From: RGIG3528 sp045598045
GTDB taxonomy: Bacteria; Bacillota; Clostridia; Lachnospirales; Lachnospiraceae
DNA: 34,958 bases
NCBI GenBank assembly: GCA_045598045.1
Contig: JAZLLG010000023.1
Location: 1 to 34,958 of the forward strand
Direction of reading: 5' to 3'
Positions 6,698 to 15,540 of this stretch are shown here, one piece after another. The notes beneath the pieces are model-generated. The model did no database searches, had not been told where the DNA came from, and saw nothing but the letters and a program-made list of their open reading frames with translations. The position numbers and the translations under genes were made by a program. Position 1 is the first letter of the stretch. Each line of letters starts with the position of its first letter.

Positions 6698-7867
6698 ATG
6701 GATTACACAGCACAAATCGAAAACGCAAAGGAACAATTCGGCAAGCTTCTTGCAGAGCAGCTCAAGAGAGTTGAAGATATGAAGGCCCAGGGTGGTTTTG
6801 TTGACTACTCGAAGCTTGACACCATCAAAATCGGTGTCTGCGGCGGTGACGGCATCGGTCCCGCAATCACAAAGCAGGCTCAGAGAATTCTTGAGTATCT
6901 CCTTGAGGACGAGGTTAAAAATGGTAAGGTTCAGTTTAAGGTTATCGACGGCCTTACAATTGAAAGAAGAGTTGCGGAGAATGCTGCTATTCCTGCAGAT
7001 GTTCTTGAAGAACTTAAGGGCTGTGACGTTATTCTTAAAGGCCCCACAACCACCCCTCGTAAGGGCGATCCTTGGCCTAACGTTGAATCCGCCAATGTTG
7101 CAATGAGAAAAGCACTTGACCTTTTTGCAAATGTGCGTCCCGTACGCATCCCCGAGCAGGGCATCGACTGGACTTTCTATCGTGAGAATACAGAGGGTGC
7201 TTATGCTGTTGGAAGCAAGGGCGTTCATGTTACGGAAGACCTTGGAGTTGATTTTACCGTTGTTACTTCACAGGGCTGTGAGAGAATCATCCGTGCAGCT
7301 TTCGAGTTCGCAAAGGCAAACGGCAAGACGAGAGTTACAGCTGTTACAAAGGCAAACATCATTAAGACAACAGATGGTAAGTTCCTTGACACATTCCGTG
7401 AAATCGCAAAGGAATATCCTGATATTACAGCCGATGACTGGTACATCGACATTATGACAGCAAAGCTTATTGATGAAAACAGACGCCGCGACTTCCAGGT
7501 TGTTGTTCTTCCAAACCTTTACGGCGACATCATCACCGACGAAGCTGCTGAGTTCCAGGGCGGTGTCGGTACTGCTGGTTCCGCAAACATCGGTAAAAAA
7601 TATGCAATGTTTGAAGCTATTCATGGCTCAGCTCCGCGAATGGTTGCTGAAGGCAGAGATATTTACGCAGATCCTTGCAGTGTCATTCGTGCAGGTGCAA
7701 TGCTTCTTGCTCACATCGGTTATAAGAAAGAAGCAGACCTTCTTTATAAAGCTTTGGATATCTGTACAATAACAGAAAAGAAGTATGTTATCACGGGACG
7801 TGATACCGGAGTTACCGGCGAGAAGTTTGCAGATTACATCATGGAAACAATCGCATCACTTAAGTAA
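6698..7867 (+). CDS. Isocitrate dehydrogenase-like beta-decarboxylating dehydrogenase
   Basis: The 389-residue protein has the isocitrate/isopropylmalate dehydrogenase fold. Visible are GDGIGPAI near residues 48-55, TTTPRKGD, substrate-phosphate residues in ESANVAMRKALDLFANVRPVR (S and N plus two R, the isocitrate pattern rather than the leucine of isopropylmalate dehydrogenase), FYRENTEGAY, a K-A-N-I-I-K segment and NLYGDIITDEAAE for the metal. It should convert isocitrate to 2-oxoglutarate and CO2. In the coenzyme region after GSAP it reads RMVAEG, neither the KY of E. coli NADP enzyme nor the usual D of NAD enzymes, so the cofactor is open. It has a GGAGG site and follows the citrate-synthase-like gene by 30 bases. 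Confidence 0.85.
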   Translation: MDYTAQIENAKEQFGKLLAEQLKRVEDMKAQGGFVDYSKLDTIKIGVCGGDGIGPAITKQAQRILEYLLEDEVKNGKVQFKVIDGLTIERRVAENAAIPADVLEELKGCDVILKGPTTTPRKGDPWPNVESANVAMRKALDLFANVRPVRIPEQGIDWTFYRENTEGAYAVGSKGVHVTEDLGVDFTVVTSQGCERIIRAAFEFAKANGKTRVTAVTKANIIKTTDGKFLDTFREIAKEYPDITADDWYIDIMTAKLIDENRRRDFQVVVLPNLYGDIITDEAAEFQGGVGTAGSANIGKKYAMFEAIHGSAPRMVAEGRDIYADPCSVIRAGAMLLAHIGYKKEADLLYKALDICTITEKKYVITGRDTGVTGEKFADYIMETIASLK

Positions 7868-7897
7868 GGATGCGTTATATTAATCCGGGGTGGATAA

Positions 7898-8596
7898 ATG
7901 AGCAAAAAAGAAGAAAATATTGAAGTAAAGGAAGAAGGCAAGGTTTCCGGAGAAGTAACCGACAAATATTCCTTAAGAGGACGGGTTTTCAACAGAATCC
8001 GTGAAGATATTCTTTCGGGAAAGTATGCTGAAAACGAGGAACTTAAAGAGGTTACGATAGGTAATGAACTTGGCGTTTCCAGAACACCGGTTCGTGAAGC
8101 ACTTCGTCAGTTGGAACTTGAAGGACTTGTCAATATCATTCCGAATAAAGGTGCTTACGTTACGGGTATCTCTCAAAAGGATATCCATGACATTTACGTT
8201 ATCCGTTCTTATCTGGAAGGACTGGCAGCCAATTGGGCCTGCTCCACGATGACTGATGAAGAAATTGACGCCCTCGAGGAAAATGTATATCTTTCCGAAT
8301 TTCATGTAAAAAAAGGTCATTATGAGCAGATCGTTGAGTTGGACAGCCAGTTCCACGAGATGATTTACAAAGCTTCGGGAAGTAAAATCCTTGAGCACCA
8401 GCTTTCCACATATCATCATTATGTTGAAAGAATCAGAAAGGTTTCCCTTGGTATGAAGGAACGTGCAACAAAGTCAAACGAGGAGCACGCAGCAATACTT
8501 GAGGCTATTAAGGCAAGAGATAAAAAACTGGCGGAAAAGCTTGCACACGCGCATATTATTTCCACCATTGAAAACCTGAATAAACAGGGATTATAG
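7898..8596 (+). CDS. GntR-family regulator with FCD ligand-binding domain
   Basis: The 232-residue protein has an N-terminal winged helix (about residues 25-90: FNRIREDILSGKYAENEEL, then LGVSRTPVREALRQLELEGL, NKGAYV) and a C-terminal helical FCD domain (about 95-225). The FCD metal/ligand pattern is represented by D.QFHEMIY, H.HYVERIR and EEHAAILEAI. Such proteins bind organic acids or amino acids and usually repress their own operon. It lies in the middle of the operon it probably controls; the palindrome at 5184-5195 over the operon's -10 box is the candidate operator. The charged first 22 residues look unstructured. The effector may be citrate, 2-oxoglutarate or an aryl acid; this is not determined by the sequence. 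Confidence 0.88.
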   Translation: MSKKEENIEVKEEGKVSGEVTDKYSLRGRVFNRIREDILSGKYAENEELKEVTIGNELGVSRTPVREALRQLELEGLVNIIPNKGAYVTGISQKDIHDIYVIRSYLEGLAANWACSTMTDEEIDALEENVYLSEFHVKKGHYEQIVELDSQFHEMIYKASGSKILEHQLSTYHHYVERIRKVSLGMKERATKSNEEHAAILEAIKARDKKLAEKLAHAHIISTIENLNKQGL

Positions 8597-8606
8597 GAGA
8601 ATTGTT

Positions 8607-10349
8607 ATGGCAGAATCAAAAGTAATGCTTGGAAACGAAGCAATAGCCCGCGGCGCTTATGAAGCAGGTGTTAAGGTTTCCGCAGCATATCCCGGCACAC
8701 CCAGTACGGAAATAAGCGAGTCCATCGTTGCATATAAGGACTCCATCTATTCCGAATGGTCACCTAATGAGAAGGTAGCAACAGAAGTTGCAATCGGAGC
8801 ATCCATGTCAGGCGTCAGAAGTATGTGTTCTATGAAACACGTTGGCGTCAATGTGGCTTCAGATCCGCTTTACACCGCTTCTTATATCGGCGTAAACGGC
8901 GGTATGGTGCTTGTTGCGGCTGATGACCCCGGTCTTTACAGCTCACAGAACGAGCAGGACACAAGAATGGTCGGACGAGCAGCAAATGTACCTGTTATCG
9001 AGCCTTCAGACTCTCAGGAAGCTAAGGATTTCATGAAGATTGCTTTTGAAATCTCCGAAGAATACGATACACCGGTCATTCTCCGTACAACAACAAGACT
9101 TTCACATTCACAGTGCAAGGTTACTCTTTGCGATAGAGAAGAAATTCCCGACAAGCCTTATGAAAGAAACATTGCAAAGAACGTTATGATGCCCGGTATG
9201 GCAAAGAAGCGCCATATCGTTGTTGAAGAAAGAATGAACCGCCTCGCAAAGGAAGGTTCGAAGCTTTCCATAAACCGTGCGGAATATAACGACCTTTCCA
9301 TTGGATTTATCACAAACGGTATTGCATATCAGTATGTTAAGGAAGCATGTCCTACGGCATCTGTTCTGAAGCTTGGTATGACCAATCCTCTTCCTGTCGA
9401 TATTATTAAAGAGTTTGCCGCAAAGGTTGACAAACTTTACATTTTTGAGGAACTTGAGCCTGTCATCGAAGAGCAGGTTAAGTCCTGGGGCATCAAGTGT
9501 GTCGGCAAGGAAATCTTTACAAAGCAGGGTGAGTACAGTGCAAATCTTTTAAGAAAGGCTGTGCTTGGTCTTGATATGAATTTTGCCGCTCCTGCGGAAG
9601 TACCCGGACGTCCTCCGATTTTCTGCGCTGGCTGTCCTCACAGAAGCGTATACTCAGTACTTGCAAAGCTTAAAATACATGCTGCCGGTGATATCGGATG
9701 CTACACGCTTGGTGCGCAGGCACCGCTCTCGGTTGTTGATACAACGGTTTGTATGGGAGCAAGCATTTCCACTCTCCACGGAATGGAGAAGGCAAAGGGC
9801 AAGGATTACATAAAGAACTGGGTAGCCGTTATCGGCGATTCGACATTCCTCCATACAGGCGTTAATTCCCTTATAAACATGGTTTACAATAAGGGTACCG
9901 GTACGGTTATGATTCTTGACAACTCTACAACCGGTATGACAGGACATCAGGATCATGCTGCAACAGGCAAGACACTTATGGGCGACGAAACATACGCCAT
10001 TGATATTTTCAATCTCTGTAAGGCCATCGGTGTTGAAAACGTTTATGAAATCAGCGCTTTCGACCAGAAGGGGCTTGAAGAGCTTGTTAAGCGCGAAACA
10101 CAGCGCGAAGCTGTTTCTGTAATTATTACAAAAGCTCCTTGCGTGCTCCTTAAGAGCAACAAGTTTACTCAGAAGTGCGTAGCAGAACCCGAGAAGTGCA
10201 AGAAGTGCGGCATGTGTCAGAAACCTGCATGTCCCGCACTTACAAGAAATGCCGACGGCACGATATCAATTGATGAAGTAAGCTGCAACGGCTGCGGACT
10301 CTGCATGTCGCTTTGTAAGTTTGATGCCATTAAAAAGGCAGACAAGTAG
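8607..10349 (+). CDS. iorA: Indolepyruvate:ferredoxin oxidoreductase alpha subunit
   Basis: The 580-residue protein matches IorA in length and layout. The N-terminal pyrimidine-binding domain begins MLGNEAIARGAYEAGV and contains AAYPGTPSTEI. The thiamine diphosphate domain contains FCAGCPHRSVYSVL, GDIGCYTLG and the metal-binding GDSTFLHTG...NMVYN. The C terminus has two ferredoxin-type clusters (CKKCGMCQKPACPAL and CNGCGLCMSLCKF). With IorB it oxidatively decarboxylates aryl-2-oxo acids from aromatic amino acids to acyl-CoA, reducing ferredoxin, or runs in reverse. A GGAG ribosome site overlaps the end of the GntR gene. Its linkage to citrate-branch genes is unusual. Confidence 0.95.
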   Translation: MAESKVMLGNEAIARGAYEAGVKVSAAYPGTPSTEISESIVAYKDSIYSEWSPNEKVATEVAIGASMSGVRSMCSMKHVGVNVASDPLYTASYIGVNGGMVLVAADDPGLYSSQNEQDTRMVGRAANVPVIEPSDSQEAKDFMKIAFEISEEYDTPVILRTTTRLSHSQCKVTLCDREEIPDKPYERNIAKNVMMPGMAKKRHIVVEERMNRLAKEGSKLSINRAEYNDLSIGFITNGIAYQYVKEACPTASVLKLGMTNPLPVDIIKEFAAKVDKLYIFEELEPVIEEQVKSWGIKCVGKEIFTKQGEYSANLLRKAVLGLDMNFAAPAEVPGRPPIFCAGCPHRSVYSVLAKLKIHAAGDIGCYTLGAQAPLSVVDTTVCMGASISTLHGMEKAKGKDYIKNWVAVIGDSTFLHTGVNSLINMVYNKGTGTVMILDNSTTGMTGHQDHAATGKTLMGDETYAIDIFNLCKAIGVENVYEISAFDQKGLEELVKRETQREAVSVIITKAPCVLLKSNKFTQKCVAEPEKCKKCGMCQKPACPALTRNADGTISIDEVSCNGCGLCMSLCKFDAIKKADK

Positions 10350-10361
10350 GAGGGGACGAAG

Positions 10362-10934
10362 ATGGAAACAAAGAGTATTATGATTGTCGGTGTCGGCGGA
10401 CAGGGCACCCTTCTTACAAGCCGAATTCTCGGTGCAATTACCGTTGATGCGGGATATGACGTAAAGCTTTCGGAAGTACATGGTATGGCTCAGAGAGGCG
10501 GATCGGTTGTAACATATGTTCGCTACGGTGAAAAGGTTTACGAGCCCATCGTAGAAGAAGGGCAGGCAGACGTTCTTATTGCTTTTGAAGAGCTTGAAGC
10601 ACTTCGTTACGCAAACTTCCTTAAGAAAGACGGAGTTATCATAGTTAACGAGACAAAAATCAATCCTGTTACGGTTAATACCGGTGCTGCAAAGTATCCC
10701 GAAGGAATCATCGATTCCCTCAAGGCTTCTCATAAGCTTTACTCTGTAGACGCCACAACCGAAGCAAAGAAGCTTGGTAATGCAAGAACATTCAATCTTA
10801 TCGTTCTTGGCCTTGCGGCTCAGCATATGGATTTCTCCGAAGAACAGTGGCTTTCCTGCATTGAAAAGACTGTTCCTCCGAAGACAATAGAAATCAATAA
10901 GCAGGCATTCTCTTTCGGATTCAACCTTAAATAA
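10362..10934 (+). CDS. iorB: Indolepyruvate:ferredoxin oxidoreductase beta subunit
   Basis: The 190-residue protein has the 2-oxoacid:ferredoxin oxidoreductase gamma-type domain: IVGVGGQGTLLTSRILG near residues 8-24, VHGMAQRGGSVVTYVRYG near 38-55, and DVLIAFEELEALRY near 67-80. It pairs with IorA, encoded 12 bases upstream, to make the active enzyme in the cytoplasm. A strong GGAGGGG precedes the ATG. It is the last gene of the operon and is followed by a strong terminator. Confidence 0.95.
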   Translation: METKSIMIVGVGGQGTLLTSRILGAITVDAGYDVKLSEVHGMAQRGGSVVTYVRYGEKVYEPIVEEGQADVLIAFEELEALRYANFLKKDGVIIVNETKINPVTVNTGAAKYPEGIIDSLKASHKLYSVDATTEAKKLGNARTFNLIVLGLAAQHMDFSEEQWLSCIEKTVPPKTIEINKQAFSFGFNLK

Positions 10935-10946
10935 AAACATCAAAAC

Positions 10947-10990
10947 GAGACCACTACAGGCATTAATGTCTTTGGTGGTCTCATTTTTTT
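10947..10990 (+). terminator. Intrinsic terminator of the iorB operon
   Basis: GAGACCAC (10947-10954) pairs perfectly with GTGGTCTC (10975-10982), followed closely by seven T residues (10984-10990). Confidence 0.88.
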
Positions 10991-11026
10991 GCTTTCTTAT
11001 TTTCGAACTCTTCAACGATTTTTTAG

Positions 11027-11055
11027 TTGTGATTTGCAGAAAAAGAGAGTAAAAT
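11027..11055 (+). promoter_or_regulatory. Predicted promoter of the GGDEF-GH38 operon
   Basis: TTGTGA (11027-11032), 17 bases, then TAAAAT (11050-11055). Forty bases separate it from the chosen start at 11095. Confidence 0.55.
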
Positions 11056-11094
11056 CGACTATGTATTATTATGTGCTCGATAAGGAAGGAATGT

Positions 11095-12771
11095 ATGAAA
11101 AAAACAAAAGGACTGCAATCTGCGGTCATTCTCATTCTGTTATCCTTAATACTCGCTGAAATGGCCATTACATCAAATGTAAGGGCTCAGCTTAGAATAC
11201 AAGAAGAAGGCTACATGAATCATAGCTGGAACATTACGGTTAATGATAAGGTAACCAAGGACGTTAATATAGAAGACTACAGGCTTCCGATGGTGAAAAG
11301 AGGGGACGTCATCACTTTGGAAGGGCGAATGACGTATAAGCAGATAAACAATCCGACATTACGTCTCTACATAGAATTCTGCGAATGTCATGTATATCTT
11401 GATGAAGATGAAATCTACACAAGCGGCGAAGCAAACTACGATAAAAACAGCGTTATGGGCTATGGACGTGTGTTTATACCGCTTTCCGATGATTATCAGG
11501 GCAAGCCGTTAAAAATAGTTTTTAAAGTGTCCGAAAGAAACGGCGTGACACAGCTGGAAGCTCCGCTTCTTTGCGACGGAAGCACTGCACGCATGAATAT
11601 GCTCAGGGACAGCGCAATGATTTTCTTCATTGACGTTTTCCTCGTTGTTTTCGGTATAGCAATCATTCTTGTTTCCGCAATTCTGCTTATTTCAAACAAC
11701 AGAATAAAAGAAGTTTTCTGTATAGGCTGCTTCTCTTTATTCATGGGACTGTGGTCGATATGCGAGCAGAATCTTTTCACGCTTTTCTTTGATGTTTTCG
11801 CAACAAAGACGGTGCTGGAATACATTTCTCTTTACTTTGCACCGGTGTTTGTTTTCGCATATTTTGGTGCAAGAGTAAGGGAACGCATGAATCTTCAATG
11901 GAAAACAGCTTACAGGGTTATCTTTTCACTGTATGGCGTCATTTTCCTTGCGGGTATGGTCTTCTGCCTGCTGAAGCTGCTTCCTCTCAGCCAGATACTG
12001 CTTGCAATCAATCTGTTTATCATTGTTTCCGGAGCGTTTATTCTTATTTTCTCCTTTAAGGAGCTTAGGGACGGCACAGGCGAGTATGTGGCATTTTGCA
12101 CGGGAATGTGCATAATGGGATTTTTCGCCGTTTTTGATATTTGCAGATTCACACTGATTAATTATTTCGAATTTACAAACATTCTTTTTAACGGAACGTC
12201 CTCCTTCGGCGCTTTTGTTCTGGTCATTGCGATGCTTTTTGATATCGCCAGCACAGTTTCTGAACAGATTCGAAGGAAAGGAAAAATGGAGCTTTACGAA
12301 CAACTTGCGTATAACGACTTTCTTACAGGACTTGCCAACAGACGTCAATGTGAGCTTATGCTCGATCAGGTTGAGGCTGAAGGAACTCCTTACGGCATTG
12401 TATCCATGGACATTAACGGCCTGAAGGAAACAAACGATAAATACGGTCATGATGAAGGAGATGCCCTTCTTAAGGACTTCTCAAGCGTTCTTATGGAAGT
12501 GTTTGGAAAGATTGGTACTGTTGGAAGAATGGGTGGCGATGAGTTTATCATCATTATCCGAAATGCGGACATGTACAACATTGAGCAGATGTTCATGTTG
12601 TTTGATGAAAAAGTCAAAGAAATAAATAAGAACAGGCCAAGATATCAGATTGTTGCAGCAAGGGGCGTATGCATGCGGCATGAAGGCAAGGCCACAATAC
12701 GTGAAGCGGTTCGTGAGGCTGATCATCGTATGTATGTAAATAAAGCGGAGATAAAAGGGAAAAACAGGTAA
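11095..12771 (+). CDS. Membrane diguanylate cyclase (GGDEF) with extracytoplasmic sensor
   Basis: The 558-residue protein has an N-terminal signal-anchor helix (about 8-26), an extracytoplasmic beta-rich region (about 30-170), a bundle of about seven membrane helices (about 175-375) and a cytoplasmic GGDEF domain (about 395-555). This is the 7TMR-DISM-like plan. The domain has DFLTGLANRR and an intact GGDEF at 480-484, so it should make cyclic di-GMP from GTP. No RxxD inhibitory site is visible five residues before the motif. The ATG at 11095 is preferred over 11071 because AAGGAAGGA lies just before it. Its stop overlaps the next start by one base (TAATG). The ligand sensed is unknown. Confidence 0.9.
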   Translation: MKKTKGLQSAVILILLSLILAEMAITSNVRAQLRIQEEGYMNHSWNITVNDKVTKDVNIEDYRLPMVKRGDVITLEGRMTYKQINNPTLRLYIEFCECHVYLDEDEIYTSGEANYDKNSVMGYGRVFIPLSDDYQGKPLKIVFKVSERNGVTQLEAPLLCDGSTARMNMLRDSAMIFFIDVFLVVFGIAIILVSAILLISNNRIKEVFCIGCFSLFMGLWSICEQNLFTLFFDVFATKTVLEYISLYFAPVFVFAYFGARVRERMNLQWKTAYRVIFSLYGVIFLAGMVFCLLKLLPLSQILLAINLFIIVSGAFILIFSFKELRDGTGEYVAFCTGMCIMGFFAVFDICRFTLINYFEFTNILFNGTSSFGAFVLVIAMLFDIASTVSEQIRRKGKMELYEQLAYNDFLTGLANRRQCELMLDQVEAEGTPYGIVSMDINGLKETNDKYGHDEGDALLKDFSSVLMEVFGKIGTVGRMGGDEFIIIIRNADMYNIEQMFMLFDEKVKEINKNRPRYQIVAARGVCMRHEGKATIREAVREADHRMYVNKAEIKGKNR

Positions 12772-15482
12772 TGCAAAATAAAAGGGAACGAATCAGGGGA
12801 ATACTTAAAACTCTTGATTCTGCCCGCAATGTGGGTAATTCTACAACAGAATCACTTTACTATGATCTTCTCGTTCCGTTTGAGGTCGCAGATTTACTTG
12901 ACTCCGACAGCAGACTGAAACGTGACTATTTTGATACTCTGAATGATGCGGTTTCCCTGCTTGACCTCAGAGACATTGAAAGTGAAGTGTTTGAAGCATC
13001 GGCTTCTGAGTGCAGAGCTTTCCTTGAAAAGAATATTTACAATCCCGAGACACGCGTTATCGGTGTCGGTAAAACGGCTGCCACCGCAACGGTTATCGGA
13101 CATTTCTTAAATACCGTGGATGAAAATGCCGGCTCTCTTTTTGCTGAGCAGATTCATCTTATGGACAAGTATCCCTGGTATAAATTTACCGGCGGACGTC
13201 CTGCCGCTTACGAGTTCGTCAATGCTTCGGATCCCGGAACATTTGAACGTGTCAAGGCTCGCAATCTTGACGGGCGTTGGGAGACGGAAGGCTCCATGTG
13301 GCGCGAGGCAGACTGCTGTCTTTGCTCGGGAGAGTCAATAATCAGAAGCCTGCTTAAGGGGAAAACATATTTCAGAAACGAGTTCAACCTCAGCGACAAC
13401 GACGTGCTTTGGAGTCCCGAAGTGAGAGGATGCACGCCGTCGCTTCCCCAGATACTTAAAAAGACAAGAACCAAATATTTCCTTACAACAGGAAGCAAAG
13501 AAGAACGAAGCGTTTTGGCCGACGATACTTTCCTTTGGAGGGGAATTGACGGGACAGGAGTGCTGACCCACGTACTTCCTGAGGAAAGCATGCATGAAAA
13601 GTCACCTGTAAAGGTTATTTTTGAAAACGATAAAGAGCTTACTCATAAGCTTCTTCACGATTGCTCGCTTGCTTTGACTGGCGGAGAAGAAGGGCCTTAT
13701 AAGGAAACGCTTGAGATTCTGGAACGCCTCAGAACAGGGCTTCCGGGAATCCCCAATGTAAAAATCGGTTATATAAAGGACTTCTTTAAAGCAGCTGAAA
13801 AGAAAACTAAGGATAAAATCGTTCCGGTTTGGAGCGGAGAACTTCCGTTAAAGCATTACAGAGGCACATATTCAGATGATGCGGGAACAAAGAAACTGCT
13901 CAGAAATGCCGAAAATGCTATTTCGGAAAGCGAACTTTATTCTGTTGCGGCGATTCTTGAAGGTATCACCACAGAATACCCTTCCGAAGAAATTAATGTC
14001 TGCTATGACAAGGTCCTTCAAAATGAATATAAGTCGTGTTCGGAGGCTTTTGAGACTGCTTCGGACAATACAAGCATAAAGCTTTCCGACATCACCGAAA
14101 AGCTTGGAATTGATGTTGTCCGTGCGTCCGAGGTTGGTGAAGAGTGCGGAGACTTTGCAGTAGCTGAGAAGAACTTCGCATACATATACAACAGCACATC
14201 CTTTAACAGAGACGATGTTGCGGAGATTAAGGGGCATGTGCGTGTTTTTGATGATGAAACCGGTCTTGAGCTTCCTTCGCAGCTTCTTTCAAACGGTAAT
14301 ACGCTTGTGTTTGTTCATGACGTTCCAATGAAAGGCTACAAGGTTTTAAGAACAGACTACGTTTCGGAAAATACGTTTATGCCTGAAAATCTTCCTCAGG
14401 ATAAGGGCGGATTTAAACTCCACACACCGATTTATTACATTACTTTCAATAAGGAGTTTGAGCTTATCGGTGTTTTTGATAAACTGTCCAAACGTGACAT
14501 ACTTAAAGGCAAGGGAGGAAATATTCTTCGTGCCTATGAGGACCGGAATGCGGACGGCTACAAGGGCGATATAGATCCTTTCTATGCCGAAAAAAGCTGG
14601 AGGCTTGACGATGTCAGATCGGCAAGGCTTGTGGAGAACGGGCCGGTCCGTTACACGGTCGAAATTGTCAGAGCGTTCAATAACTCGCATGTGACGCAGT
14701 ACATTTCATTTTATGAAGCAACAAAACGTATAGACTTCCGGACCGAAATGGAGTGGCGTGAGCAGGATCTGATACTGAAGACATTCTTTCCCATTGATGT
14801 TGTTTCGGATAAGGCGGTTTATGATATCCAGTTCGGTAACATTGAGCGGTTTACCCACGAAAATACGTTGAGCGACCGCGGAAAATATGAAGTGTTTGCT
14901 CATAAGTGGGTGGACGTCAGTGAAAACGACTATGGTGCGGCGATTCTGAATGACGGAAAGTACGGGTGCTCCGTTCGCGGAACAGTATGTTCGCTTACGT
15001 TATACAATGCCTTGAAAAAAACGGAAGGCAACGAGGAATGCACATTTACGTATTCGCTGTTGCCTCATGATGGAGACTTCAGAGAAGGAAGAGTAAACGC
15101 GAATGCATATTTCCTCAATAACCCTTTAAAGACGGTTATGGGGACAAAACCTTCCGAAAAGTCCGGATCATGGTTCTATGGCATGCCGGAAAATATAGTA
15201 CTTGAAACGGTTAAACTTCAGTTCACCGGCGAGCCTGTAATCATTTCCGAAAACATGGAAACAGGGGAACAACACGTTAATGTTTCGGTTGTTCTGCGCC
15301 TTTACGAGAGCTTCGGAAGACGTTCCGAGTGTTCAATTAACAGTGCATTTATTGTTTCGGATGCTTTTGAATGTGATATGCTTGAATACTCTCAAAAGAG
15401 GCTGGAAAGGGATGTACTCGGAGTAAAGCTTTCGTTTAAGCCATACGAAATAAAAACAATTAAGCTGATTATCAGCATATAA
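12771..15482 (+). CDS. GH38-like alpha-mannosidase homologue, probably catalytically inactive
   Basis: The 903-residue protein follows the GH38 alpha-mannosidase pattern: PAAYEFV..SDPGTFERVKA, RWETEGSMWREAD, SGESIIRSLLKGKTYFR, LPQILKK and WRGIDGTGVLTH (residues 144-267), a helical middle region with VPVWSGELPLKHYRGTY (351-367), and a long beta-rich C-terminal half with FNRDDV, GYKVL and ALKKTEG. By eye the key residues are replaced. The AHID zinc motif reads GKTAATAT (100-107). The nucleophile aspartate in LW.PD.FG reads LWSPEVRG (Glu217). The QFHD zinc histidine region reads NEYKSC (418-423). The reading frame is intact. No signal peptide, so cytoplasmic. It is translationally coupled to the GGDEF gene. 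A non-catalytic or altered role is inferred. Confidence 0.78.
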   Translation: MQNKRERIRGILKTLDSARNVGNSTTESLYYDLLVPFEVADLLDSDSRLKRDYFDTLNDAVSLLDLRDIESEVFEASASECRAFLEKNIYNPETRVIGVGKTAATATVIGHFLNTVDENAGSLFAEQIHLMDKYPWYKFTGGRPAAYEFVNASDPGTFERVKARNLDGRWETEGSMWREADCCLCSGESIIRSLLKGKTYFRNEFNLSDNDVLWSPEVRGCTPSLPQILKKTRTKYFLTTGSKEERSVLADDTFLWRGIDGTGVLTHVLPEESMHEKSPVKVIFENDKELTHKLLHDCSLALTGGEEGPYKETLEILERLRTGLPGIPNVKIGYIKDFFKAAEKKTKDKIVPVWSGELPLKHYRGTYSDDAGTKKLLRNAENAISESELYSVAAILEGITTEYPSEEINVCYDKVLQNEYKSCSEAFETASDNTSIKLSDITEKLGIDVVRASEVGEECGDFAVAEKNFAYIYNSTSFNRDDVAEIKGHVRVFDDETGLELPSQLLSNGNTLVFVHDVPMKGYKVLRTDYVSENTFMPENLPQDKGGFKLHTPIYYITFNKEFELIGVFDKLSKRDILKGKGGNILRAYEDRNADGYKGDIDPFYAEKSWRLDDVRSARLVENGPVRYTVEIVRAFNNSHVTQYISFYEATKRIDFRTEMEWREQDLILKTFFPIDVVSDKAVYDIQFGNIERFTHENTLSDRGKYEVFAHKWVDVSENDYGAAILNDGKYGCSVRGTVCSLTLYNALKKTEGNEECTFTYSLLPHDGDFREGRVNANAYFLNNPLKTVMGTKPSEKSGSWFYGMPENIVLETVKLQFTGEPVIISENMETGEQHVNVSVVLRLYESFGRRSECSINSAFIVSDAFECDMLEYSQKRLERDVLGVKLSFKPYEIKTIKLIISI

Positions 15483-15540
15483 GGAGGAAATACACCTCGG
15501 AGAGCGGACAATTGTGCTTTCACGGGAGGTGGTAAAGTTA

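Noticed and set aside
10266..11168. 300-codon minus-strand frame over iorB and the terminator
   Set aside because: It runs through iorB, its terminator and the next promoter; the composition is that of antisense sequence.
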